Assembly (NCBI GenBank): GCA_033064195.1
Contig: JARBJD010000323.1
Location: 1 to 64,000 of the forward strand
Reading direction: 5' to 3'
Length of the DNA: 64,000 bases
Source: Blattamonas nauphoetae
Taxonomy: Eukaryota > Preaxostyla > Oxymonadida
Shown: piece by piece, positions 11,331 through 24,600 of the stretch
Layout: every line of letters starts with the position of its first letter
Numbering within the stretch: position 1 is the stretch's first letter
Made by a program: the position numbers and the translations under genes
Notes under the pieces: generated by a model
Seen by the model: only the letters and a program-made list of their open reading frames with translations
Database searches by the model: none
Told to the model about the DNA's origin: nothing

Positions 11331-11454
11331 TCGGTTCTATAAACTATTATATCAACGAAACAAATGAGATCTGCGTGTAGACTGTCAGATCTGCGCCTAG
11401 ACCGATCTGCAGATCTGCGTCTAGACTTTTTCAGATCTGAGTCTAGACTTACCC
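11331..11454 (-). repeat. Right 124-bp TIR of the Mutator-like element
   Basis: Inverted partner of 8082-8205, followed directly by the ATTCTCACT duplication at 11455-11463. Confidence 0.93.
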
Positions 11455-11524
11455 ATTCTCACTCACCCGTCTCGCTCGAAAGTCGTCACTCTCACATTAC
11501 TCCTCTCTGGAAGGAAATGGGTCG

Positions 11525-11600
11525 ATGGATCGTACTTCCCCAGAATTGACTGACCCTCGGCTCCCGTTTTCAATGGATTGCTCTCCGATACTGAAACAGT
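11525..11600 (+). pseudogene. 5' fragment of a fourth helical-repeat family gene
   Basis: Starting at ATG 11525, the residues LPFSMDCSPIL match the conserved family N-terminus (VPFSLDCSPFL in copy 2), with matching nucleotide sequence. Similarity stops near 11600, where sequence leading into the giant receptor gene begins in the same frame. The family body is absent, so this is a truncated copy left at a rearrangement breakpoint. Confidence 0.7.
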
Positions 11601-13405
11601 CCAGCAAAATAACATCATCTCGGGCTTTAATCAGTATTTCTTCACTTCATCTCCAATGGGTTTTCAGTTTACAATACTATTGTGACTTTTTTTCAATTTT
11701 TCGTGAGATTCCCAAAACGAAGACAAGTCCTCTGTTGATTCATCTGATGAAGGGCCGTTGGATCAACTCGAAACCAATGCGATTGATGATCCTCGTCCTG
11801 ATCGTTCTTCAAGTCTTCCAGACTGCACAAAGTCCAATCTATGATTACCAAGCTTCTTTATCAAGCTATTTGAGCAAGAATGTTGTTGGGAACTTCCACA
11901 ACAGAATGGCGGGATCGGAGATTGTTCATCTCCCGAATGACCTCACAGTCTCATCCACAATCCAAGTCCGCTCCGAAGATCTCTCGCTGATTGGAAATAA
12001 AACCTCCTTGTTGTTCCATCATGACATCAATCACCGTTCTGAACATCCACTCTCATCACGAAATCACGATTCATCCATTTCTCGGAACCCAAAATCGGAA
12101 CAACAGACCAAGGAAGGAGCGACTACATCGCTATTTATGTTTGATGTCTCAAATAGCACATTTTCTGTGAAAGACGTCCATGTGAACTGCAACTCGGGAA
12201 GAGATGGGCTCTGTTCGATCTCAGGCTCCCAAGTTCTTTTTGCATCAAGTACAATCTCATCAAACGGGATTAATTCGCCATTTATGGTCAGGATGTTCGA
12301 ATACGAAACCTGCCAGTCTGGGTCGTCCATTTCCCTAATCGGCGTGACTCACCTCTCGAAAACATGCGCCCTGCCGCCTCTCGTCGGAATTCTCCGCCCA
12401 CCTACCAACCTCTCATCTTCCCGCAACTCACATTTAGATGATCTCTCGTTGGATGCTAGAGCAGGCGTGTCTGTTGTCGGAGCGGGCCTTGTCTTCGTCT
12501 CGACGTCGTTCTCAGCTGGAACTGGCCCTCTCTTCTCGTTTGGCTTGGCAGAAGAACCGTCACTGACCGACTCAACACACTCGCTTCGAATGGAGACAAC
12601 GCTGATGGGAAGCTCATTCGTGAATGTGACAAGCAGAAGACTGGAGACAAGGAAGGAACAGCTTTTTGGGGGAGAAGTGAGTCAGCGAGTGGTTGGATGC
12701 TCGATCTGTCGGAGCACGAACCACAACAGTGGGACAGCGATGATGGATGTGAACTTGGGAGGGAACTTGAGATGTGTGAACACGTCGTTCAGCGAATGCC
12801 GACGCGAAGGGAACACCAACCCGTCCTTCATCAACGCGAACATCACTCAGTCAACCATCGGCCGCAAAACTTTCGACTCCTCTTCCACCGTCACTCTTGT
12901 CTCGTACTCGCTCTGCACATTCAAAGATATGACAGTCACCGACGAAGATGGAAATGCAGGAGGAGCAGCCGTCTACATCATCAATTCCTCACCTTCCCTC
13001 TCTGTGAAGGATTGCTTCTTCCAGAACTGCAAATGTACATCCGATGACAACGACGGAGGAGCAATCTGCATCTGGGGACTAGACGGCGATGATCAATCGT
13101 TCCTGCTTGTGCGTTCTTCATTTTCAGAATGCAAATCAGTTGGGACAGGGAACAATTTTGCCGGAAGTGTCTTCGTGGATCGCACACGAGTCACAATCGC
13201 TGACAGTTTCTTTGAGAAATCAAGTGCCCGATGCGACGGAGCCCTCACCCTCTACACCCGCACGCACAGCATCCTCTTCAACAGCGCTTTCGTCCTCTGC
13301 TCCGCAGAATACTACACTGGGGCTGTGGGCATCCACTACACAACAATCTTCCAGTTCTTCTTCGTACAGTTTCGACAGTGTTCGTCAGCGGGTCATCCCA
13401 ATGGG

Positions 13406-13945
13406 CAGGGTTGGGAGGCGTGAGTACTTTCAGGCTTATCGTGAGATCTTTTGACCTCACGATGAGATTTTTGGGTGAGATCAATCTCCTATTTAAGCGT
13501 ATCAATTTCTTCAGTTATAGATTGTTGTCTCTCTCTGATTTTGAATATTTCATGACAAAAATGATTCCACTTCACCCCTATTGACTTACTGTCCTGCTTA
13601 CTGTCACAAAAACGGTTTGAGGACGCATCTTTCCCAGGTTAATTCATGAAACTGTACTTTCCTCATTCTATATGAACTCGTATCTCACAAAAACAGTCTT
13701 ATGATAGCCTTTTCATCTCTTTCAGCACGTGTATCCTCTTTTGAAGAACTTTTCAAGCTCTGTTAATGAGGATTCAACAGCTTCAATGGGCTTGTTTTGA
13801 CTCAACATTATGATTGCATATTTTACTTTTGATAACGAAATTTGAGCAAACATAGTATTTTTAGAAGCTTTAAGAGTCAAATTGAAAGAAATCGGGAGGT
13901 GAGATCGAAAAACGGTGAGATCGGTCTGATCGAATCCCATGCCTG
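13406..13945 (+). mobile_element. 540-bp hAT-type MITE, copy in the receptor gene
   Basis: Starts CAGGGTTGGGAGGCGTGAG and ends with the reverse complement of CAGGCATGGGATTCG, flanked by an exact 8-bp duplication CCAATGGG (13398-13405 and 13946-13953). A second copy of exactly the same length lies in opposite orientation at 56377-56916. Near the left end are a hairpin (arms 13438-13445 and 13456-13463) and the shared 19-base motif at 13488-13506. It has no coding capacity. Confidence 0.93.
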
Positions 13946-16900
13946 CCAATGGGCGTGATGTCTTCTTGAGTGATGTTTCAGCCTCCGAGATTTCTTCTGA
14001 CATGTTCACAAACTGCGATTCCACATCAGGATCGCCCAACGTGTATTTTTTCACTGGACCCGTCACCAACACCAAGTTCATCCCACAGCTCACATCTACA
14101 CCGACAATCTTAGACGTCGACATCCAGTTCAACGAGGACAGAATGCTTGCCACTGTGACTGTGACAGCGTCAACAGCGATTGGAGGGACGATGGGGATTC
14201 TGCTGGATGGACTGATTGTGCCTCGCCTCGTCCATGTCGTGTTCGGAACAGAATCAGTGCCGAGCCAAACAGGAACAGCTGTTGTCTCATCAGGACCAAG
14301 TGGAATCCTGCCGAAAGCAGATTACACAGTTCTCAACTATTCCGTCAGTTCTTCGCTCTTCCCTCCTCCAACCATTCTGAACTGTGAATGTTCACTCAAC
14401 GATGCCAACAGCAGTCTCGTTGTCGTGAGTGGATGGTGTTTAGAGGAAAGCGATTATGTGATGAAGTTCAACAAGGGGCAAGATGGAGCAGAGAGAGAGA
14501 TGTCACTGACATGGGTGAGCTCTTCCACACTTCATGGAACAGCCCCGATGTATCCATCGACAGCAGTGGGTAGATTGGATTGGGAGAAAGAATACGAAGT
14601 GATGAGAGTTGTGAGAAGGAGTCCAAGTGAGGACATCGAGATTGAGCTCGCCCAACTTGTCAGGTTCACCACACCTCAAGAGCCGATTCGGATTGAAGGA
14701 GCAGACTCCTCGCTGGGAGACTCGAAGGAGAAAGCGGGAGTTGTGGAGTTTTGGGGCGTGGGTTTGTCGAGTGGGAAGGGATACACACTGAAAGTGCAGA
14801 AAGAGTCGTCATCGGGAGTGTTGTCTGGAGGAGTGATTGAGTTGGTTGGGACACTCACACCGTCTTCGGGAAGTGAATCGGGTCGGTTCTCGCACACTGA
14901 GGAGATCTTCGGAGTGTCCGCTGCTCGTATTTCATATGGGTCGAGTTACGCGATAGTTGGGATTGTTGTGGGAGGAGTGGAAGGAGTAGTGAACAAGAAG
15001 GTTGGGTTCTCAGTTCCCGATGAGCCTTGCCGATTGACGAAAATGACAGGGAGCGAGTTCACGGATGCAGAAAAGACGAAGATGGAGCTGTCATTTGAAA
15101 CGCACGCTCTTTCTGCGAACACAGACTATTCGATGGTGGTGGAGTCGATAGTTGGGGAAGGAGAAACTGTGCACGAGAAGACACTTGTGTTGAGAACGAA
15201 CACGAATGGAAAGATTGAACCGATTTCAGTTAAACTGTATCCTCGTGAGGACGACGCGACGAAACTGAAAGGGCAGCTGGAGTTTGGGACTCGGTATTAT
15301 GTGAAAAGGATTGAGGAAGGATCGACTGAGATCCACATCGAAACAGCGGCCTCAACATTCTTGACACCTGAAGAACCGATTCGGATTGAAGGAGCAGACT
15401 CCTCGCTGGGAGACTCCGAAGGAGAAAGCGGGAGTTGTGGAGTTTTGGGGCGTGGGTTTGTCGAGTGGGAAGGGATACACACTGAAAGTGCAGAAAGAGT
15501 CGTCATCGGGAGTGTTGTCTGGAGGAGTGATTGAGTTGGTTGGGACACTCACACCGTCTTCGGGAAGTGAATCGGGTCGGTTCTCGCACACTGAGGAGAT
15601 CTTCGGAGTGTCCGCTGCTCGTATTTCATATGGGTCGAGTTACGCGATAGTTGGGATTGTTGTGGGAGGAGTGGAAGGAGTAGTGAACAAGAAGGTTGGG
15701 TTCTCAGTTCCCGATGAGCCTTGCCGATTGACGAAAATGACAGGGAGCGAGTTCACGGATGCAGAAAAGACGAAGATGGAGCTGTCATTTGAAACGCACG
15801 CTCTTTCTGCGAACACAGACTATTCAATGGTGGTGGAGTCGATAGTTGGGGAAGGAGAAACTGTGCACGAGAAGACACTTGTGTTGAGAACGAACACGAA
15901 TGGAAAGATTGAACCGATTTCAGTTAAACTGTATCCTCGTGGGACGACGCGACGAAACTGAAAGGGCAGCTGGAGTTTGGGACTCGGTATTATGTGAAAA
16001 GGATTGAGGAAGGATCGACTGAGATCCACATCGAAACAGCGGCCTCAACATTCTTGACACCTGAAGAACCGATTCGGATTGAAGGAGCAGACTCCTCGCT
16101 GGGAGACTCGAAGGAGAAAGCGGGAGTTGTGGAGTTTTGGGGCGTGGGTTTGTCGAGTGGGAAGGGATACACACTGAAAGTGCAGAAAGAGTCGTCATCG
16201 GGAGTGTTGTCTGGAGGAGTGATTGAGTTGGTTGGGACACTCACACCGTCTTCGGAAGTGAATCGGGTCGGTTCTCGCACACTGAGGAGATCTTCGGAGT
16301 GTCCGCTGCTCGTATTTCATATGGGTCGAGTTACGCGATAGTTGGGATTGTTGTGGGAGGAGTGGAAGGAGTAGTGAACAAGAAGGTTGGGTTCTCAGTT
16401 CCCGATGAGCCTTGCCGATTGACGAAAATGACAGGGAGCGAGTTCACAGATGCAGAAAAGACACGAATTGAACTTTCATTTGAAACGCACGCTCTTCTGC
16501 GAACACAGACTATTCAATGGTGGTGGAGTCGATAGTTGGGGAAGGAGAAACAGTTCACGAGAAGACACTTGTGTTGAGAACGAACACGAATGGAAAGATT
16601 GAACCGATTTCAGTTAAACTGTATCCTCGTGAGGACGACGCGACGAAACTGAAAGGGCAGCTGGAGTTTGGGACTCGGTATTATGTGAAAAGGATTGAGG
16701 AAGGATCGACTGAGATCCACATCGAAACAGCGGCCTCAACATTCTTGACACCTGAAGAACCGATTCGGATTGAAGGAGCAGACTCCTCGCTGGGAGACTC
16801 CGAAGGAGAAAGCGGGAGTTGTGGAGTTTTGGGGCGTGGGTTTGTCGAGTGGGAAGGGATACACACTGAAAGTGCAGAAAGAGTCGTCATCGGGAGTGTT

Positions 16901-19900
16901 GTCTGGAGGAGTGATTGAGTTGGTTGGGACACTCACACCGTCTTCGGGAAGTGAATCGGGTCGGTTCTCGCACACTGAGGAGATCTTTCGGAGTGTCCGC
17001 TGCTCGTATTTCATATGGGTCGAGTTACGCGATAGTTGGGATTGTTGTGGGAGGAGTGGAAGGAGTAGTGAACAAGAAGGTTGGGTTCTCAGTTCCCGAT
17101 GAGCCTTGCCGATTGACGAAAATGACAGGGAGCGAGTTCACGGATGCAGAAAAGACGAAGATGGAGCTGTCATTTGAAACGCACGCTCTTTCTGCGAACA
17201 CAGACTATTCGATGGTGGTGGAGTCGATAGTTGGGGAAGGAGAAACTGTGCACGAGAAGACACTTGTGTTGAGAACGAACACGAATGGAAAGATTGAACC
17301 GATTTCAGTTAAACTGTATCCTCGTGAGGACGACGCGACGAAACTGAAAGGGCAGCTGGAGTTTGGGACTCGGTATTATGTGAAAAGGATTGAGGAAGGA
17401 TCGACTGAGATCCACATCGAAACAGCGGCCTCAACATTCTTGACACCTGAAGAACCGATTCGGATTGAAGGAGCAGACTCCTCGCTGGGAGACTCGAAGG
17501 AGAAAGCGGGAGTTGTGGAGTTTTGGGGCGTGGGTTTGTCGAGTGGGAAGGGATACACACTGAAAGTGCAGAAAGAGTCGTCATCGGGAGTGTTGTCTGG
17601 AGGAGTGATTGAGTTGGTTGGGACACTCACACCGTCTTCGGGAAGTGAATCGGGTCGGTTCTCGCACACTGAGGAGATCTTCGGAGTGTCCGCTGCTCGT
17701 ATTTCATATGGGTCGAGTTACGCGATAGTTGGGATTGTTGTGGGAGGAGTGGAAGGAGTAGTGAACAAGAAGGTTGGGTTCTCAGTTCCCGATGAGCCTT
17801 GCCGATTGACGAAAATGACAGGGAGCGAGTTCACGGATGCAGAAAAGACGAAGATGGAGCTGTCATTTGAAACGCACGCTCTTCTGCGAACACAGACTAT
17901 TCGATGGTGGTGGAGTCGATAGTTGGGGAAGGAGAAACTGTGCACGAGAAGACACTTGTGTTGAGAACGAACACGAATGGAAAGATTGAACCGATTTCAG
18001 TTAAACTGTATCCTCGTGAGGACGACGCGACGAAACTGAAAGGGCAGCTGGAGTTTGGGACTCGGTATTATGTGAAAAGGATTGAGGAAGGATCGACTGA
18101 GATCCACATCGAAACAGCGGCCTCAACATTCTTGACACCTGAAGAACCGATTCGGATTGAAGGAGCAGACTCCTCGCTGGGAGACTCGAAGGAGAAAGCG
18201 GGAGTTGTGGAGTTTTGGGGCGTGGGTTTGTCGAGTGGGAAGGGATACACACTGAAAGTGCAGAAAGAGTCGTCATCGGGAGTGTTGTCTGGAGGAGTGA
18301 TTGAGTTGGTTGGGACACTCACACCGTCTTCGGAAGTGAATCGGGTCGGTTCTCGCACACTGAGGAGATCTTCGGAGTGTCCGCTGCTCGTATTTCATAT
18401 GGGTCGAGTTACGCGATAGTTGGGATTGTTGTGGGAGGAGTGGAAGGAGTAGTGAACAAGAAGGTTGGGTTCTCAGTTCCCGATGAGCCTTGCCGATTGA
18501 CGAAAATGACAGGGAGCGAGTTCACGGATGCAGAAAAGACGAAGATGGAGCTGTCATTTGAAACGCACGCTCTTTCTGCGAACACAGACTATTCAATGGT
18601 GGTGGAGTCGATAGTTGGGGAAGGAGAAACTGTGCACGAGAAGACACTTGTGTTGAGAACGAACACGAATGGAAAGATTGAACCGATTTCAGTTAAACTG
18701 TATCCTCGTGGGACGACGCGACGAAACTGAAAGGGCAGCTGGAGTTTGGGACTCGGTATTATGTGAAAAGGATTGAGGAAGGATCGACTGAGATCCACAT
18801 CGAAACAGCGGCCTCAACATTCTTGACACCTGAAGAACCGATTCGGATTGAAGGAGCAGACTCCTCGCTGGGAGACTCGAAGGAGAAAGCGGGAGTTGTG
18901 GAGTTTTGGGGCGTGGGTTTGTCGAGTGGGAAGGGATACACACTGAAAGTGCAGAAAGAGTCGTCATCGGGAGTGTTGTCTGGAGGAGTGATTGAGTTGG
19001 TTGGGACACTCACACCGTCTTCGGGAAGTGAATCGGGTCGGTTCTCGCACACTGAGGAGATCTTCGGAGTGTCCGCTGCTCGTATTTCATATGGGTCGAG
19101 TTACGCGATAGTTGGGATTGTTGTGGGAGGAGTGGAAGGAGTAGTGAACAAGAAGGTTGGGTTCTCAGTTCCCGATGAGCCTTGCCGATTGACGAAAATG
19201 ACAGGGAGCGAGTTCACAGATGCAGAAAAGACACGAATTGAACTTTCATTTGAAACGCACGCTCTTTCTGCGAACACAGACTATTCAATGGTGGTGGAGT
19301 CGATAGTTGGGGAAGGAGAAACAGTTCACGAGAAGACACTTGTGTTGAGAACGAACACGAATGGAAAGATTGAACCGATTTCAGTTAAACTGTATCCTCG
19401 TGAGGACGACGCGACGAAACTGAAAGGGCAGCTGGAGTTTGGGACTCGGTATTATGTGAAAAGGATTGAGGAAGGATCGACTGAGATCCACATCGAAACA
19501 GCGGCCTCAACATTCTTGACACCTGAAGAACCGATTCGGATTGAAGGAGCAGACTCCTCGCTGGGAGACTCGAAGGAGAAAGCGGGAGTTGTGGAGTTTT
19601 GGGGCGTGGGTTTGTCGAGTGGGAAGGGATACACACTGAAAGTGCAGAAAGAGTCGTCATCGGGAGTGTTGTCTGGAGGAGTGATTGAGTTGGTTGGGAC
19701 ACTCACACCGTCTTCGGGAAGTGAATCGGGTCGGTTCTCGCACACTGAGGAGATCTTCGGAGTGTCCGCTGCTCGTATTTCATATGGGTCGAGTTACGCG
19801 ATAGTTGGGATTGTTGTGGGAGGAGTGGAAGGAGTAGTGAACAAGAAGGTTGGGTTCTCAGTTCCCGATGAGCCTTGCCGATTGACGAAAATGACAGGGA

Positions 19901-21638
19901 GCGAGTTCACGGATGCAGAAAAGACGAAGATGGAGCTGTCATTTGAAACGCACGCTCTTTCTGCGAACACAGACTATTCGATGGTGGTGGAGTCGATAGT
20001 TGGGGAAGGAGAAACTGTGCACGAGAAGACACTTGTGTTGAGAACGAACACGAATGGAAAGATTGAACCGATTTCAGTTAAACTGTATCCTCGTGAGGAC
20101 GACGCGACGAAACTGAAAGGGCAGCTGGAGTTTGGGACTCGGTATTATGTGAAAAGGATTGAGGAAGGATCGACTGAGATCCACATCGAAACAGCGGCCT
20201 CAACATTCTTGACACCTGAAGAACCGATTCGGATTGAAGGAGCAGACTCCTCGCTGGGAGACTCCGAAGGAGAAAGCGGGAGTTGTGGAGTTTTGGGGCG
20301 TGGGTTTGTCGAGTGGGAAGGGATACACACTGAAAGTGCAGAAAGAGTCGTCATCGGGAGTGTTGTCTGGAGGAGTGATTGAGTTGGTTGGGACACTCAC
20401 ACCGTCTTCGGGAAGTGAATCGGGTCGGTTCTCGCACACTGAGGAGATCTTCGGAGTGTCCGCTGCTCGTATTTCATATGGGTCGAGTTACGCGATAGTT
20501 GGGATTGTTGTGGGAGGAGTGGAAGGAGTAGTGAACAAGAAGGTTGGGTTCTCAGTTCCCGATGAGCCTTGCCGATTGACGAAAATGACAGGGAGCGAGT
20601 TCACGGATGCAGAAAAGACGAAGATGGAGCTGTCATTTGAAACGCACGCTCTTTCTGCGAACACAGACTATCTGATGGTGGTGGAGTCGATAGTTGGGGA
20701 AGGAGAAACTGTGCACGAGAAGACACTTGTGTTGAGAACGAACACGAATGGAAAGATTGAACCGATTTCAGTTAAACTGTATCCTCGTGGGACGACGCGA
20801 CGAAACTGAAAGGGCAGCTGGAGTTTGGGACTCGGTATTATGTGAAAAGGATTGAGGAAGGATCGACTGAGATCCACATCGAAACAGCGGCCTCAACATT
20901 CTTGACACCTGAAGAACCGATTCGGATTGAAGGAGCAGACTCCTCGCTGGGAGACTCGAAGGAGAAAGCGGGAGTTGTGGAGTTTTGGGGCGTGGGTTTG
21001 TCGAGTGGGAAGGGATACACACTGAAAGTGCAGAAAGAGTCGTCATCGGGAGTGTTGTCTGGAGGAGTGATTGAGTTGGTTGGGACACTCACACCGTCTT
21101 CGGGAAGTGAATCGGGTCGGTTCTCGCACACTGAGGAGATCTTCGGAGTGTCCGCTGCTCGTATTTCATATGGGTCGAGTTACGCGATAGTTGGGATTGT
21201 TGTGGGAGGAGTGGAAGGAGTAGTGAACAAGAAGGTTGGGTTCTCAGTTCCCGATGAGCCTTGCCGATTGACGAAAATGACAGGGAGCGAGTTCACAGAT
21301 GCAGAAAAGACACGAATTGAACTTTCATTTGAAACGCACGCTCTTTCTGCGAACACAGACTATTCAATGGTGGTGGAGTCGATAGTTGGGGAAGGAGAAA
21401 CAGTTCACGAGAAGACACTTGTGTTGAGAACGAACACGAATGGAAAGATTGAACCGATTTCAGTTAAACTGTATCCTCGTGAGGACGACGCGACGAAACT
21501 GAAAGGGCAGCTGGAGTTTGGGACTCGGTATTATGTGAAAAGGATTGAGGAAGGATCGACTGAGATCCACATCGAAACAGCGGCCTCAACATTCTTGACA
21601 CCTGAAGAACCGATTCGGATTGAAGGAGCAGACTCCTC

Positions 21639-24600
21639 CAAGACAAACGAGTGCTCATCAACACAGTGAATATCCCATGAAGTGTAGTACGGGCTGGCCG
21701 ATCATGAGATTCAAGGAAACAAAATAAAAGATTTATCTGTCCCTAATAAACCCAACGGGGAACTTAGAGTTCACAGGTTGGTTTACCCCAAAATGGGGCC
21801 GTTGATGAAGCAAAAAAAGGTAATGTGGGCAAGAAATCCCTAACAGGGAACAAAAACTTGCCAAATGGTCTAAATAGACGAAGTGAAGTGAAAAAGCCAG
21901 AACTTGCCAGGTTGTGTGGCAGAGCTCAAGGTTGATGAGCACTCGTTTGTCTTGGAGGAGTTCCCCCTGGTCACTCCAAGTCCAAACGAGGGCTCATCAA
22001 CACAGTGAATGTTGAAAGGTAAAGCTATGAAGAAGCAAAAGAGAGAATAGAAAGGAAGAAGCCTTCTTGTGTTTGCTTTGATTCGATGATCAATATGGCC
22101 GTGAACCCCATCGGGGCTGCCACCTCCTGATAGCAAGTTCTGATACTCCGACATTGGTGGGGAGTTGAGTTGATACTTCTGGCTGTGATGTGAGAGCCCC
22201 ATCCCATCTGAAAGTGCATTACATGCCCAAGGTTACAGGATTCTTTCGAAGAAGGAGACGCCCCTCCACTTCACGAAAGTGTATTGCTTGCCTGAGTTTT
22301 ATGGGACTCTTTCAAGAAGGAGACGCCCCCACATCACAATTTCTCAACCCAACTCCCCCTCTTCGACCCGAATTGGTCCCAGCTCTCGTCCGTCCTCTCT
22401 CTTCTCGCTTTTCAAATCGAGTGAGGACATGCGCTGACGAGAGTCTCCTTCTTGTACTGCCATGTTGATGGACCTTCACATCAACATACTCTGACGAATC
22501 AAGCAATTGTTGTCGCGATTTCTGTCCACCCGCCTTCCTGCTCGCTTTTTAAATCGATGTCTGTTCAACTTGGCGAGGGAGCCATTGGTGACGCCATGTA
22601 CTTGCTCGTCGAGACCCTGAACCTCCGCTCCTCACTCATCCTTCATACTGACAACTTCTTTGTAAGGAGCGATGCGTGAAGAACGATGGACCGTATACGA
22701 TCTGTTCATGACAGTTTGTCCTGTGATATAGTCCCACTCCCATCGCCGACACCTCCATTTCATCAATCCATCTCCCTCACATTGATTGATGATCCCCTTC
22801 ATCGAGAATCTTTTCCAGAGAATGTGTCTGCGCGTGTTTGAGAAGGATGACGAACGTTGTTTGTTGTCAGTCAATCATCCATCTACATCTTAGAGTTCCT
22901 CCTCGACACAGTATCGATCAATTGTCTCCGTTCCCGTAGTTGTACATTGGCGTGGTTTAAACAGCAGAGCATTCTGTCCTTTTTCATCATAGCACTCGAA
23001 AGTGGCACCTCGGAGAAACAAATAGATCACAATCTCCTGGCTGTCCACATCAAATTTGAATGTGAGAGCGATGTGGGAGGTTCTACAAATCTCATTCGCA
23101 GTCCGAATCCTTCTGATGCTAACGAAGGTCTGTTTGGATTCTAATGTGTGGCTGAATCGAAGAAGCAGTCCTGATTTACTTTTAATCAATTTCACATCCG
23201 ATCCACACTCTGTCGATATCTTCAATCGAGCTCCTTCACAACTCCACTCCCATCTCTAATCAATAAGACACCTTGCTTGTTAACAATCCCGTATTCAAAG
23301 GGATCTTTGGAGAGTTGCTCATCGCACCATCATCGTGATAAAGAGAAGTCCATCTGGTCGTGTTCAAGTCTTGTCAGACGTACAGGGATTCCGATACCAC
23401 CAGCGAGAGGATTTGACAGATAATATGGCAGGTGTAGTTCAAGAAAACTGATCCGTCAAAGGACCCCTTCCAACTACCAAAGAGCGAACCAATATCCACT
23501 ACATATGACGATTCCATTTGTTGTGTTGAATATAAGTTGAGGCGACTGCGACGGGAGAGCGATCAATGATGTATTGCTGTGGTTGTATCACGTACAACCA
23601 AATCAGAGACGAAGATGGAAATCTTGTTCCTCTTCACTTCTCCAAATTCAATCTTTCACGAACCCAAAACGGTCCTGGTGTTGTTGAGGCAGAAGCAGAT
23701 CGGCCTTTTACTTAAGTCACGGTTGTCAATCCAACCTAAAGTTGCCCTTCTTCGAACAGACGCATCGAGTTCGCTTCTGGAGCGTCTTCCTGATCCACAA
23801 CGGACACTCATTTCCTCCTGAGATGAGTCACTTCCGATTTGGAGACATTCCCATGAATCGAAGAGCCCTTCCAACTTCCATCTTCACACAGAAGACCTAT
23901 TCCGATTCTGTCTTCCGTCCAGTCCACACACTGAACCGCACAACGGGTTGTATTCTCACACATCGGGATCGCTTTCGATTCGCCCCGAGCAACTGGTGTT
24001 TCTTTTTGATGTTGTGGATGATGTGAACATGAAGGGAGTGGTTGAGAGATATGATAGAAGACTTGATTTCGACTTGTTCGAACTCACAGTTTCTGAACCT
24101 TTCACACTTTCTGATCTCCATTCAAATCCTCTAGTTCGAGACCGTCCGAGGGAGGCCTCTCCCCTTTTGGCGTGAGGGAGATGGGCACGAATGTGTCTGT
24201 CGTATTGTCAATGTCGCTTCCCGCGAATGTCGCAGACTCGGTGAGTCGGACTCGCTCATCGTTATCGCGGCCTGGTGCTATATTCACATTTCTGAAGAAT
24301 AGCCTCATAAACAGTCTGTTTTCTGCTTCCAATTCTTTGACAACTTCAGGCTTGATTTCCACATCCACCGTTTCTGAAGCCGTTTCAGAATGTTGTTCCC
24401 AAGTTTGAGTGAAAGCTCCTCTGCACATCTTCGCAAAGAATCGTTCGAAGTTCGTTCCCGCTGTTTATTGTTTGTCCAATTTTGGTGCGTTCTTCCTGCG
24501 AAAAGTGAAATATTCCATGCTTCTTGTGTCGAGTTGGTTGTAGAATGAGAATGTTTTTCCCACTTGAAATTTCTGTTACACCCGCATCAAGATTCTCCAG

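Larger units (their letters stand above)
8082..11454. mobile_element. Mutator-like element with a host-type gene inside (Pack-MULE-like), 3373 bp
   Basis: The terminal inverted repeats are 124 bp each and nearly identical (8082-8205 and 11331-11454), beginning GGGTAGGTCTAGACTCAG on the left and GGGTAAGTCTAGACTCAG read inward from the right. The flanks are an exact 9-bp duplication ATTCTCACT (8073-8081 and 11455-11463). Long inverted repeats with a 9-bp duplication are the signature of Mutator-like elements. No transposase is present; nearly the whole interior is a minus-strand gene of the receptor family found next door, so this looks like a captured gene. The insertion lies upstream of a truncated helical-repeat gene fragment. 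Confidence 0.88.

Noticed and set aside
8082-11454. Classification of the 3.4-kb element as hAT
   Set aside because: The duplication is 9 bp and the inverted repeats are 124 bp with GGGTA ends, which fits Mutator-like elements better.
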